Positions 8,775-20,065 are shown, numbered from the stretch's first letter. The stretch is DNA of 64,000 nt from Balanoglossus misakiensis (GCA_040954595.2 CM082596.2:11284001-11348000); one strand, 5' to 3'. A program made the numbers and translations. The notes: a model not told the origin generated them from the letters alone.

Positions 8775-9662
8775 ATGTTGGGAATTATCAACAAAAGAAC
8801 ATCAGCTGATTTCACAGAGGAAAATATTGCAAATAATGCATTTTGTATAACTTCCATTGATAATATTGATAAATCAGCTAAATATGCAGCTGTTAGAGCT
8901 GATCCAAAGGACAGAGGTTTCCACGGTACCTCTTATCAAATGGTCCAACCAAAACCAAAGTCAATTTTGAACAGTGTTGATGATATTGTTTTTGGCAGTC
9001 ATGACAAACATTTAACTGTCAAAGATTTTAAGCTAATCAACATATATGGTGATGGAAGGTGCTTTTTCAGGAGCATCTCTGTGAGAAATGATATTGCATT
9101 GCAAAATTGCGATCATCTACCTAGTGGACTCCCTTCTGACCCAATTTTAGCTGACCGAGAGAAAATATTCGCAGACAAGTTAAGAGCAGATACAGTAGAC
9201 ATAATGTGTGCCAATCATATATACTTTGAAGGAATGGATGATGCACAACTTGATGTCCTGTTAGACGGCACTCCTTATATGGACATTTTGCACAGAACAC
9301 AATGTATGGAAAAGGCAGATGAATATGCTGGTATGCCAGAAATGTTATCTGTAGTGTATGTTGCAAAATGTCCATTACATATATACACCAAGCAGAATGA
9401 TATATTTGCAAGAGGTGATGGTGATGTGTTCTCCAAGACTGAGCCTGTCTGTCTCTTGTACACACCAGACAGGCCAGGTCAACCAGGCCATTATGATTTG
9501 CTTCTTAACAGGCAGTTAATTAAAAGTAAAGATAGTCTGGTGAGTGAAAATGCACGGAATTCATTTGAACGGTGGCAGGAATTAAACAGTGGCTTTTGTT
9601 CACAAAATACAGTAGACTCTGAAATGAATGAAATTTTTGGCAATTTGTGGAAACAATACTAA
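8775..9662 (+). CDS. OTU-family cysteine protease (transposon-encoded)
   Basis: Intact 295-residue ORF from ATG 8775; an in-frame TTG at 8763 extends it only if non-ATG starts are used. Around residue 93 is GDGRCFFRS, the OTU nucleophile motif with D93 and catalytic C96. Near residue 238 is PGHYDLLL, carrying the general-base histidine (H239). Between them, EYAGMPEMLSVVYVAKCPLHIY fits the OTU central strand region. OTU proteins cleave ubiquitin-type linkages. It lies inside a TIR transposon upstream of transposase-like sequence. Substrate and activity are unknown; it could be an element accessory gene or one domain of a larger spliced transposase. Confidence 0.85.
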   Translation: MLGIINKRTSADFTEENIANNAFCITSIDNIDKSAKYAAVRADPKDRGFHGTSYQMVQPKPKSILNSVDDIVFGSHDKHLTVKDFKLINIYGDGRCFFRSISVRNDIALQNCDHLPSGLPSDPILADREKIFADKLRADTVDIMCANHIYFEGMDDAQLDVLLDGTPYMDILHRTQCMEKADEYAGMPEMLSVVYVAKCPLHIYTKQNDIFARGDGDVFSKTEPVCLLYTPDRPGQPGHYDLLLNRQLIKSKDSLVSENARNSFERWQELNSGFCSQNTVDSEMNEIFGNLWKQY

Positions 9663-9740
9663 AATCATGGTTGACAGATCTATCTAAAAAAATACTGGTA
9701 CAGGTTTGGTTGCACCTGTGAGAAAAGCCTGTACATTTAC

Positions 9741-11908
9741 GGAGAAAAAAATCCGATGATACTGTTCATGATAATGTAGTATTTAAACCACCTCTACTGA
9801 GACAACATCAACCACGGTCATCAATTTCGCTGTCAGATTTTGACATTAAACAAGAAGAAGCCATTGCTTGGTCAGAGCTGTTTTCTGACAATTCTTTTTT
9901 GCTCTACAGAAAAATGCAATGCACAGAGCGGATATAGAAACAGTTTTTGGGGATTTTAAATCAACATTAGCAACAAATGCTAACAGTAATGACAGTGAAT
10001 GCTCAAATGTCATTTATTTGGGCATATCAAGTGAACACGCAGACACCATTGAAACTGTCCATAACATTATCAATAAGCTGTATATGTTACATTCAGAGTT
10101 GGTGTAAGAATAAAATACCTGGTTGTGGTTGGTGATGGGAAAACTTTCCATCACCTGATAAAGTTAAAAGACATGTATGGTGCAAATTTAGACTGGTTGC
10201 AGCCTTTTATCAGAGACTGGCACACTCTAAAAAATTACCAACCAGTCATCATGAAAATATTCTGGGATGCTGGCCTAAAACATCTGGCAGGGTTCAATCA
10301 TAAAGGGGGAACTTTGGAAACCCTAGTACAGTGTACAAATTTCAAGCTAACTCATCGCTTCCTAACACAAATTTGGGAAAGTATGTTTAGATGTGTTGTC
10401 AATTCCTTTTTGAATAAGAGGGGTGAAACCCATAATACCCAGCACTGTCCCTTAAATACAGAAACAGTCCAAAAATGTTTACTAGAAGCTGTCACAAAAT
10501 CTTTGGAATGTACTGAAGATAAAGCTGATCATATTGACAAAATTCATGGTGACCTTAAGGCTCAACTTACTCGCTTGCAAGAGGAATTTCAGATTTTTTG
10601 TGACAGAACACAGTACGATATTTTACCCACAATTCTCCATGATTTGTATCATTGAAGGTTGCCCATTTAATAACTTTTTCTGTTTTAGATACTAAGAATG
10701 ATATGAAGTACATATAAATCTATTTATGTTTATCTAGGAAAAGTAAATTGAGGAATTAGAGTGAAAATTCCAAAATCAAAATTTAAAAGCAATAAGAATC
10801 AAAGTATTCATGTACTGCAAATGCCACACTTTGGAGGAAACAAGCAATGAGGAAACAAGCAATGATTGACTGAGGTGGCCAGTCTCTGTTGAAAGTTAAC
10901 ATGTAAATTTCCATTGTTCTGTCAAAAGAAAATGTCAATATCTTTTTGTTTGATTAAACAGGTGTTTCAAGTGTCCCTGTTTTACTCCAAACTTTTTGGT
11001 ATGGCTGCCTATGCAATTGCTTGATTATTTTATAAAATTCGTATCTTCTCTCTCAATAATACATAATTTTCTAAATCATTTGAAATGGTAATTGACAATA
11101 ACATTCACCTTAAAAGTAAGATCTCAAAATTTCTATTAGTGGTCTACAATTCTCTCTACACATGTGAACTTTGCGTGGTTTGACTGAGTAATCTCTGATT
11201 GTACAAATCAGAATGAATTATGGGATATTTCACATACTGTGCAGAAGGGCAAATACAGACAAAACTTTCAAATTTTGGGTTAGATTTATAGAGGAAGATT
11301 TGTTTGCATACATGTCTTTGTACATTGCAATAAGCTCAGGAAATTGGAACCTTCGAATATCGGCTTTGAAAAAAATGAACCCACTGTTCCATGCATATGA
11401 CCGATCCCTGTACTTGAGGTTAATTCCCAGACATCTTGCTGACCTTCTGAAGATGCCAAACTCTCTGTTGTTACATTTCAAAGCAGGTGGTTTTGTTTGC
11501 AATTTGTCAGGCTCAACTTGGGTTAATGTAGCACTAGATGAAGCCCATGAAATGTGCGTCAATAAAGATGTTAAAGCTGCATTGCATACTTCTACAGGTG
11601 GGTTAATGGAGAGAATAGCAATTTATTTACCCTATAGAGCTATGGCTGCCAAGAATCTAAAAGATCTGTTATTTCCTTTCCAAAATGAAACCCATAATTC
11701 AGTTAGTGTACATAAAATACATGAGTCAAACTGCAGGTTGTATATCAATTGTCTTGAAGGTGCTGATGTATTTTCACCACTTAATACCGCCAGGGAGCTA
11801 ACTAATATATTTTCAGATGACCCAGCAAAGAATAGCGTCAAGGACACTGTGGTCCCATTTGAGGATTATGCGGAAACAGTGACACACCAGAATAAAAATT
11901 ACAGGTGA
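9741..11908 (+). pseudogene. Transposase-like region, split by frameshifts
   Basis: A string of open pieces in different frames reads as one protein: about 9749-9943 (KPPLLRQHQPRSSIS), 9919-10107 (ISSEHADTIETVHNIINKL), 10113-10655 (VVVGDGKTFHHLIKLKDMYG, then DWHTLKNYQPVIMKIFWDAG) and 11213-11908 (GNWNLRISALKKMNPLF, LIPRHLADLLKMP, NVALDEAHEMCVNKD). I recall these blocks, especially GD.KT, DWH.LKNYQ and ALDEAHEM, from multicopy uncharacterised proteins of marine invertebrates, possibly the DUF6589 group. Conserved Asp and Glu residues could be catalytic. At least three frame changes make it non-functional as it stands unless introns intervene. Confidence 0.6.
10656..11212. other. Gap between transposase pieces
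   Basis: AT-rich sequence without coding similarity, either an intron or an insertion in the transposase gene. Confidence 0.4.
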
Positions 11909-12740
11909 CATTGCAAGCAGATATGATCTTGCGATATAGAAATTTGGAATGTAAAAAAAAATAACAAGGAACATGCCCAATAAACTGTCATGTGTCATGA
12001 CAGTCTTACAAGTAGTGCTAGAAAAAAAATTGACCAAAAATTGTCTGTACAAACACATATGAGAAGCAACTTCTTTCAGTCAGCCCTGAAACAGACAGAC
12101 AGACAGACACACACACTGACCTGCCACTGGTAATAACAAATTTAATAGCCCATGGTCTCTCTAACAGCTGGCATATTGAAGTTATGTAAACATGTCTAAG
12201 TTGGGGGTAACAACTCCTTGTAAACAGTAACTTTCAAAACAACTGGACAATTGGTTTAGGAGAAAAAACTCGCTAAATATTTAATCTTTCTGATCTCAGA
12301 ATTGAATAAAAGTTGCACATATACATGTATGTGTTATGAAATTATATCCTAAATTTCAAAGCAATCAGAGAAAAAACAAATTTCAAAGCAATCAACAAGC
12401 AGTTTCACAAAAAAATATTTGTTCAAAAGTGGCAAAAACACAAAATTGTACAATACCTTACTTCAACCACTACAAGGAACATGCTGCCAAAGTTCAATGC
12501 AATATGACAAGCAGTTTCAGGAAAACAATTTTTGACAAAAAATGCAAAAGTTTCCCCGATAACACATTTATGAAAATATCACATTTTTTACAACATATTA
12601 TTTGGGTTACACCTACGAACATGCCTACCAAATTGCAAAGCAATCTGGCATGCGGTTTTAAAGAAAAAAAAATGACCAAAAATGGCAAATATTGCTCAAA
12701 ATTATAAATATGCAAATTTTGCAACAATTTGAACAAAATT
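11860..12740 (-). repeat. Dispersed repeat, inverted copy of 42660-43545
   Basis: In reverse orientation this matches the sequence around 42660-43545 and 62150-63030: CACCAGAATAAAAATTACAG, the AACATGCCCAATAAACTGTC block and the GCAATCTGGCATG block recur in the same order. Identity is moderate with many small indels, so this is an old family member. It covers the 3' end of the 11213-11908 open frame. No protein is encoded. Confidence 0.75.
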
Positions 12741-12769
12741 AATTTCAGACATGGTTACTGTAACCGTAT

Positions 12770-13560
12770 TCCAAACAATCACCATTTTATCCGCTTGACA
12801 CAGGGATCAGTTCTTTGTCCTATACTTTTTAATATGTACACTTCTCCATTAGGTGAATTAGTTTCTAGTCATGGATGCCTGTACATAGCTTTTATGCAGA
12901 TGGCTCTTCATTGTCTTTTACCAAGAAGAATGCTCCCAGAATGCTTTCAAATCTAGAACGTTGTATTTCTGATGTCGGTACTGAATGTCTGAAAATGTCT
13001 TGTGTTTAAATAACAATAAGACTGAATTTGTTATTTTTTCTGCTACTTCGGGTAATCTATCTGCCAGAGGGATTACAGAAATTCATGCGATGCTCTGAAA
13101 CCTGTTCATTGTCTGACAATGATTGCACAGATCTGCCATTCAGTCGCTTTTCATTTGCAGCATATTGCACTTGTCTGTAAATATTTATCTCAAGCCGCCA
13201 CAGAGCAATAAAGTTCCTTCTTTTGTTGCATTTCGAATAGATTCATGTAATTCACTTTTATTTGGGCTCCCTAAGTACTAGATCAGCCGTATTCAAGTTC
13301 AAAATATTGCTGCTAGTTCCAAAATCACCTTTTACATCAATGCAATTTCAGTTGCATTGGTTACCTGTGTCTGATTGTATTGTTTTCAAGATTTTATTTC
13401 TTATTTTTGAATTCATTCATAGACTTGGACCATCATATCTGTCTGATATGATCAAATTGTATGTTCCAAATCAAAATTTGAAGTCAGCTGATCAGCTCAA
13501 ACTCTGTCCTGTTCAGCCCAATGCAATGATGACAACAAAAATTGCTTGCCTTCAGACACA
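12770..13560 (+). pseudogene. Old CR1/L2-type LINE RT fragment
   Basis: Frame-shifted remnants of reverse transcriptase: LTQGSVLCPILFNMYTSPLG (RT block 4) near 12800-12860, a degraded YADD region after it, and QLHWLPVSDCIVFKILFLIF with PSYLSDMIKLYVPN near 13330-13470 from the C-terminal domain. Same order as in the intact LINE at 22290-25812. Strongly decayed and nested in the 8.2-kb transposon. Confidence 0.75.
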
Positions 13561-14365
13561 AATATTTATTGCATATATCATCAGCGAATAAAGGGAAATG
13601 GTTTTGAAGTTACAGTTGGCATTTTGCATTCTCGAAACGTCTACTTATATCCCAGGCCATGATACGGAGAAAAAAAATACACCAGCTGAGCTCCTCACAC
13701 GTACGTAGTCATGTATGGTAAACTGGCATTCTGTCCATATGGGACCTACATTTGTAGGCAATAGATCGATGTTGTGTTGAAATCAGGCTAGTAATTAAGT
13801 TAAAACTTGGCTAATACGTTACCTTAGGGTGTTATACATTATCCAGTAACTGTTTTACTTAAGAATTGCCTTTCAAAAGCTGTTTTCCCCACGGTAAACG
13901 TATCATTTCACGATCAAGGCAACACTTCCGTATTTACAAGGCTAACATGCAGCCGGAGAGGTCAACGTATACTTTTGGGTTATATCGTCGAACGACATCG
14001 ATTATTTTTAAGCGGACTTTTACACAAGCATTTCGAATTAATTTCTTTTCACGGATGTCGGGACCGATATTAGACCTCTCTGTCAGGAAAGTTTGGTTAA
14101 CTTCCGAGGTCGTTTTCAAATGATTTTTGACACGTTTGTGGACGTCTCTTTCGGGGTCACCAACATACCACCGAAAACACGTTAAAAACTTCTACTATTA
14201 CCGACAGATTTTCATAAAATTTACATCTGCAGTGAAAAATGGGAATCACTTTCGTAATTTATCCAGCTAACATGGTATTTTATAAAAATCAAATTGAAAA
14301 TCACCTTGAAAATTGGCCTATTGCAGTCTGTTTGAAAGTTAACGGTCGCTCGCTTGATGAACTTT
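13561..14365. other. Transposon right part, no recognised gene
   Basis: I see no convincing ORF or named repeat before the right TIR at 14366. Confidence 0.4.
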
Positions 14366-14401
14366 CATATGCAAATGAGCACCATGCGATCTGACTGTGT
14401 A

Positions 14402-15039
14402 TATGTACTCCGTGTAGACTGAATGGGACCACTGTGTCCTTGATGCAATTTTTTACACTTATCAGGTATATGTTGACTAACACAAGCAAAAATATCACCA
14501 ACTCATCCGAGAAATCTTATCCCAGGTCCTAAGGTTGTGAGATTAATAGAATCTCACACTCCCAAGGACTAGGGGTCATAATTCTGACATGACTTGGGGA
14601 TTTTCTGTCCCACAGGAGCTGCAGGCGAATGTGGGACAAAATATCCCTGACAAGTGTGGGAAATATGATCCTAGGTCCTTTGTGTATGAGATTATATTTC
14701 TCACACGGGCACAAATTAGCCAAATTCGTCTTAAAACATTGAATAAATGACTCTTGAGTTGTCATCTGGCATGTTGTAGTTTCTTTATCCTGTCATTGGA
14801 TAACATTTAGCGCACGTTATTAAAAAAACGCTTTGTCATCCAATCAGCGCTCGCGTCATATACAGCTTTCGATTCAGTGAGTGTGTGGGATTGATTTGTT
14901 CTTACACTCTGATCCCACACTCTCAGCATGCCAGGAGTGTGAGAATCTATATAATTAAGATCTACGAGTTTGAAATTTTAGGTGAAGAGTTTAACAATTT
15001 CTATGCCAACCCTGTAGGGCATTCTGGGATATAGTGGGG
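14402..15039. other. Non-coding region with short inverted repeats
   Basis: Contains two related small palindromes, GTGAGATTAATAGAATCTCAC near 14536 and a diverged partner near 14688, each preceded by ATCC.AGGTCCT, i.e. a direct repeat of a hairpin. CACACTC-type motifs recur up to about 14945. No gene seen. Confidence 0.45.
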
Positions 15040-15223
15040 CAGTTAACAAAAAAATCGTGCACTTTGGGTTAAAAGCATGAAACTTGGTACACTTATGCAT
15101 TGACCCATGGCGGCCATTTTCTGATATGGATCAAAAATGACAGCGCCCTCTAGTGGCCAGAAACAGACATTCATACTTAAAAACCGTGCACTTCGGGTTA
15201 AAAGCCTGAAACTTGGTACACTT
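15040..15223 (+). repeat. Dispersed repeat with CTCF-like motif
   Basis: Contains GGGTTAAAAGC.TGAAACTTGG twice (near 15065 and 15196), ACCCATGGCGGCCATTTT and AGCGCCCTCTAGTGG. The same module resumes after the MITE at 15686-15790 and occurs inverted at 19910-20165 and in the later 3.7-kb units. Non-coding. Confidence 0.8.
15142..15156 (-). promoter_or_regulatory. CTCF-like motif in repeat
   Basis: Minus strand reads CCACTAGAGGGCGCT, matching the core CTCF consensus CCASYAGRKGGCRS. A one-base variant lies at 15742-15756. Binding is inferred from motif match only. Confidence 0.45.
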
Positions 15224-15685
15224 TAGTCTCGGTTACCCAGAGCCCTCTGCTTCTTCCGTTAGGCACTCCAGAAAGAGGGTCTGGGGAAATGCTATTGAAA
15301 GCTTTGTAAAACAAAATGGCCGATGTCAGGATTTTGATCATCGCCTGATTGGCTGAGCTGTCAGTATGACCCGGGTCACTGCAATAGTTTCGACAATCGT
15401 CTACCAAAGATATTTCATATAATTTCTCCAACAATGCTAACAGAGGACGCCTTTTGCCTTTCGCATCAACCAACAAGTACTGGTCTCTTGATATGAAGAT
15501 ACGACAAATAATCACACATTGTCGACAGTCAGTGACCCGGGTCATACTGACAGCTCAGCCAATCAGGCGATGATCAAAATCCTGACATCGGCCATTTTGT
15601 TTTACAAAGCTTTCAATAGCATTTCCCCAGACCCTTTTTCTGGAGAGCATCGGAAGAAGCAAAGGCGTCTGGGTAACCGAGACTA
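15224..15685. mobile_element. Long-TIR MITE with 9-bp target duplication
   Basis: A 462-bp element beginning TAGTCTCGGTTACCCAGA and ending with the complement, with inverted arms of about 150 bases or more (AATGGCCGATGTCAGGATTTT and GACCCGGGTCA occur in both). It interrupts the repeat at GGTACACTT, which is duplicated exactly on both sides (15215-15223 and 15686-15694). A 9-bp duplication and very long TIRs suggest a Mutator-like non-autonomous element. It has no coding capacity. Confidence 0.88.
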
Positions 15686-16004
15686 GGTACACTTATGCAT
15701 TGACCCATGGCGGCCATTTTATGATATGGATCCAAAATGACAGCGCCCTCTTGTGGCCAGAAACTGACATTCACACTTTCCCCCATTAATGGCACTTTTT
15801 GGTCATTTGTAACACTCAGAAACAGGAATGTGGGTTGTAAAACATGCTTGCTACCATACATTCATGTGTGTATTATCCTAATCCTGATATACATGTATCA
15901 GATCAATCTTGATTACATCTTCCTTCACAGCAACAATGACCACTGCTGTCAGACTAGACCTAAAGTATGGAAAGCCACAGCTGTCTTAAGTCCATTGTTA
16001 CCAT

Positions 16005-16460
16005 TATATGCTCTGCATACATCATTATACGCTGCCCATACATCATTATACGACGCTCATACATCATTATACCCTGCTCATACATCATTATACGACACTC
16101 GTACATCATAATACAATGTGCATACATCATTATACAATGTGCATATATCATTATACAATGTGCATACATCATTATACGATATGCATACATCATTATACAA
16201 TGTGCATACATCATTATACGACGCTCATACATCTTTATACAATGTGTATACATCATTATACAATGTGCATATATCATTATACGATGTGCGTACATCATTA
16301 TACGCTGTTTGTGCATCATTATACGCTGTGGATACATCATTATACGCTGCCCATACAGAATTATACTACGCTTATGCATCATTATACGACGCTTATACAT
16401 CATTATACGCTGCTTGTGCATCATTATACGCTGTGCATACATCATTATGCGTCGCTCATT
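16005..16460 (+). repeat. 21-bp minisatellite, about 22 copies
   Basis: Direct 21-bp units of the type CATACATCATTATACGCTGCC with variation in the last third. Because 21 is a multiple of three and the unit lacks stops in several frames, it creates overlapping long ORFs on both strands with peptides such as HTSLYNV and CIMMYAH; these are artefacts. It occurs inverted in each 3.7-kb unit. Confidence 0.95.
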
Positions 16461-16575
16461 CACCATGATACTATGCCCATTCAACATACGGTGCGCGTTT
16501 GGCTTTATACTATGCCGACATGTCATTATGATATGCTATTCCTAACCCCAATTCCGTCAAAGAGGGCGCACTTAT

Positions 16576-16934
16576 ACACATGACGGTACTGAAGTAAGAC
16601 TTGGATTCGGTTTTGGTTTCGAGAGACTGAAAGTACATGTAGTTAAGCATTTTCGGGCAACCATCGCGGTTTGGCATCTGCAGTACGAGTATGAAAATAA
16701 GTTTTTATAACTCTGTAAAAATATGAATATATTTGATCAAACTCTTTCGACATGTTATGTATGATATTTTTGGCACCAAATCACAGTTTTTGCACATCAG
16801 AAATTGTTTAATACATATTTTATCATCGAGAAACATACTTCGATGATAAAAAGATAAAAAGATATAATTTTGAAATTTTCGGCTTGAATAAACATTTTTT
16901 GGGTGAGAAAAATGTCATACATAACAAGTACAGA
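16576..16934. other. Spacer of the inverted repeat, left part
   Basis: AT-rich with no recognised gene. A short inverted pair, ATCATCGA and TCGATGAT, lies near 16822-16848. Confidence 0.4.
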
Positions 16935-18540
16935 TTAAATTAAAGCTGCAAGCAGCGTTGGCGGGGCACAAGCGGTTCCCATGGTAACCAGCAAATGCCA
17001 AGGCTGTATCTGCTGTGGATACCAAGATATGGGAAAGTCATCGTCGCAAACCACGGCCCTTTTACGGCAGCGCTCTGCTCCCCCCAAAAAGGACGTGGTA
17101 TAATACGGCCATGTATTCAGTATTTGGTCAAGGCGCTTTCATAGTACACCCAACAACCAATCAGATTGCTTGTTACATCCCATTCACGCATCTCATTACA
17201 TCTCATTCTAAACAACATGGCGGCTTCCAGTGTGGAAGTGCTATTGTCCCAGCTCTCCTCGAGAGACGGGCTTTGATTGGCCAGATTATAACGATGTCAT
17301 CTCATGAATATGCATTACCAATATGTTCAAATACCAGCGCGGTACTCCATTTTAACCAGAGTACGTGATTTCGATAGTGAAACGAAAGAAATCCGTAGTC
17401 TGGTGGGGCGAGAATGGGGAAAGTAAGTCAAAAGTCACCTGAGGTCACCCCATATTTGCGCAAAAATATTGGACCTCATACTAGTCTGCGTCCAACAAAA
17501 ACCAGACCCGTAGCCCTATTGGTTCGCCTAGAATTAGGTATGCACATAATTAATGAAGTCTTGTGTAAGACTCCATTGTGCTCAATCCCCCCAAAAGCCA
17601 GGGCTCTAACTGCTGCGGCTGCTGAGATATGGGAAATTAGATCAAAGGTCACCCAAGGTCACCCAAAATTTGGGCATAAAATGTTGACCCCATAGTGGAC
17701 CATGTCCAACAAACACACAACCTCTAGCCCTATTGGTTAGCCTGGAATAAGATATGCAGAAAAATGATGTTTCAGAAATAGGTCAAAGGTCATTGCTAAA
17801 ATTCCCAAAATATTTGTGTCATGTCCTGGTAGCAGTGGTACCCATGTCCACAAATTTCATGACTGTGGTGCTGTTGCAAGAGGAGGTACAAGGCATATGC
17901 ATATATAATTAGTTGTTTTAAAACTGGGTCAAAGGTCATGGGAAAATTGGACCCCCCCCAAAAAAAAAAAAAAATAATAATAATAATAATTGTGACAAGT
18001 TCCGGTCATATGATGACTCATATCCACAAAAAGATTTTCCATGCTGTCATCATTTTGGCTACAAAACGGAATTTTCATTTTTCAATGGTTTTCCGAAAAT
18101 CCAATATGGCCGCCATAACGATAGACCAATCACAGTGCGCTTCGCATACTATATAGACATAGGTTAGGTGACCACATACCCCGAATCCCGTGACTCGGCA
18201 ATCGCTGGTTCTGGAGGAGAAGATTTTTAAGTAGTTTTTCAGAAAAACAATTGTAGCAAAAAACCTGCAACTTTGACAGCATAATTTCCAATTACAAAAA
18301 TGATGGACAAAAGGTAGTTTACCTGCATGCCAAATTTGAAGTCGATCTGACTTGTAGTTTCTGAGATCTGAGATTTGCATTTTTTCACGAAATCCAATAA
18401 GGCCGCCAGGTCACGTGACTAATTAAATATTCACAAGCCACTGCACATCTACTCATTGACCTTGACCACTGTTGCAAGTTTGAGAAGTGTACCTGCAGTA
18501 GTTTCAGAGATCTAGTTGGCCGAAGATTGACAGGAGAATA
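16935..18540 (+). repeat. Dispersed repeat rich in AGGTCA half-sites
   Basis: Starts with AAAGCTGCAAGCAGCGTTGG and ends near GAAGATTGACAGGAGAATAA. It holds repeated TGGGAAA...TCAAAGGTCA phrases, a C8A13(TAA) tract near 17953 and several -CCATGTCCACAAA- blocks. A diverged relative lies at 46470-47830. A segment at 17056-17395 looks foreign to the family. Overlapping plus-strand ORFs (e.g. 17414-17695) are not conserved as proteins. Confidence 0.7.
17646..17661 (+). promoter_or_regulatory. DR4-type nuclear receptor element in repeat
   Basis: AGGTCA CCCA AGGTCA, two perfect half-sites four bases apart, a DR4 arrangement. Exact copies lie at 21395-21410 and 28673-28688. A DR3-spaced pair is in the related repeat at 46474-46488. 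Function is not shown. Confidence 0.45.
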
Positions 18541-18674
18541 AAGAAAGAAAAACCCGAAAAGTGCGCCCTCTTTGACGGAATTGCGGTTAGGCATAGCATA
18601 TCATAATGACATGTCTGCATAGTATAAAGCCAAACGCGCACCGTATGTTGAACGGGCATAGTATCATGGTGAAT

Positions 18675-19130
18675 GAGCGACGTATAATGATGTAGGCACA
18701 GCGTATAATGATGTAGGCACAGCGTATAATGATGTATGCACAGCGTATAATGCTGTATACACATTGTATAAAGATGTATGGGCAGCGTATAATGATGTAT
18801 GGGCAATGTATAATGATGTATTCACAGCGTATAACGATGCACAAGCAGCGTATAATGATGTATGCACATTGTATAAAGATGTATGAGCGTCGTATAATGA
18901 TGTATGGGCAATGTATAATGGTGTATTCACAGCGTATAACGATGCACAAGCAGCGTATAATGATGTATGCACATTGTATAAAGATGTATGAGCGTCGTAT
19001 AATGATGTATGGGCAATGTATAATGATGTATTTACATCGTATAACGTTGCACAAGCAGCGTATAATGATGTATACACATTGTATAAAGATGTATGAGCGT
19101 CGTATAATGATGTATGGGCATCATATAATG
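18675..19130 (-). repeat. 21-bp minisatellite, inverted orientation (unit 1)
   Basis: Same 21-bp family as 16005-16460 on the opposite strand, with units like TGTATGCACAGCGTATAATGA. Open in several frames as an artefact. Confidence 0.95.
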
Positions 19131-19382
19131 GTAACAATGGACTTAAGACAGCTGTGGCTTTCCATACTAAAGCACCTACAGAATCATGTGCATGACTTTT
19201 GGCCACTGATTTCCTGAGGTTGACTCTTTTCTTGGGCTTGACTAAGAGTTGTCCAACTTGATTTCCACTGGGATTCTGTTGGTTTGATATAGCTTTGCTA
19301 GGTTTCTCACAGCACATGTTCTTTAGATGCTGCCTGTATTCTCGAGAACCCTTGACTTTCTGGAGAAGAGGTGTTGTATTTA

Positions 19383-19525
19383 AGCAATAAAACACCCCCA
19401 GCCATGGTATACCACGAGATTTTGACCAGTTCACGACATATACGCACGAGCGATAGCGAGTGCGTATATGGAGTTGAACTGGTCAAAATCGAGTGGTATA
19501 CCATGGCTGGGGGTGTTTTATTGCT
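19383..19525. repeat. Palindrome, about 70-bp arms, CGAGCG-AT-AGCGAG centre
   Basis: Outer AGCAATAAAACACCCCCAGC pairs with GCTGGGGGTGTTTTATTGCT; arms run to a centre of ACGAGCGATAGCGAGTGCG. Exact copies at 26661-26803 and 30410-30552. Architecture matches 7300-7466. Confidence 0.9.
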
Positions 19526-19922
19526 ATTATATTATGCCAGTATATTGAAACTTTGCATAAAACATTTTAAAAAGGCATTTTCTTTGACTATGATATATGA
19601 CTGTGGTATATGGCTAATATATCACGGTCACATGTCATGTCTCGACCAATCAAATAGCTTGATTTACACCATCAATATACTGGTATAATATAATACCCCT
19701 TTGCATGACTTTGTGTATTGAACTGGTTGTTATTTCGAAGAACAAATCGTTCAATTAGTAACATACAAGATTGATCTGATGCATGTACATCAGGATTAGG
19801 ATAATATTTAAAGGAATGTATGGGAGCAAGCATGTTTTACAACCCACATTCCTGTCTCTGAGTGTTAAACTTGCCCAAAAAGTGTCATTAATGGGGGGAA
19901 AAGTGTAAATGTCAGTTTCTAG

Positions 19923-20065
19923 CCACTAGAGGGCGCTGTCTTTTGGGATCCATATTGGAAAATGTCCGCCATGGGTCAATGAATAATTGTACCAAATTTC
20001 ATGCTTTTAACCCAAAGTGCACAATTTTTAAGTATGAATGTCTTTTCTGGCCACTAGAGGGCGCT
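19923..20065 (+). promoter_or_regulatory. Pair of CTCF-like motifs (unit 1)
   Basis: CCACTAGAGGGCGCT at 19923-19937 and again at 20051-20065, same orientation, 128 bp apart. The pair recurs at 27201 and 27329 and at 30950 and 31078. Opposite orientation to the motifs at 15142 and 15742. Confidence 0.45.

Larger units (their letters stand above)
6215..14397 (+). mobile_element. 8.2-kb TIR DNA transposon with OTU protease and transposase-like genes
   Basis: Termini are 32-bp inverted repeats, CAGTCAGATCGCATGGT... at 6215-6246 and its complement at 14366-14397, with about three mismatches. A TGTA direct repeat flanks both ends (6211-6214 and 14398-14401), a likely 4-bp target duplication. Inside on the plus strand are a zinc-ribbon-like ORF, a coiled-coil fragment, an OTU-type protease ORF and a frameshifted transposase-like region. 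Nested inside are a palindrome (7300-7466), an older LINE fragment (12770-13560) and a dispersed repeat (11860-12740). The superfamily is not identified; a 4-bp duplication would suit Academ-like elements, but that is a guess. Confidence 0.75.

Noticed and set aside
16005-16460. Regular short repeats as a CRISPR array
   Set aside because: Contiguous 21-bp units without unique spacers, in a eukaryotic intron-rich context with no cas genes.
15960-16583. Long overlapping ORFs on both strands with HTSLY and CIMMYAH repeats
   Set aside because: They arise from a 21-bp minisatellite whose length is a multiple of three; openness in several frames at once is an artefact. The same applies at 18587-19434, 25865-26712 and 29614-30461.
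17414-17695. 93-residue ORF present identically three times (also 21163, 28441)
   Set aside because: Identity follows from the recent tandem duplication. The reading frame lies in a dispersed non-coding repeat and has no domain features.
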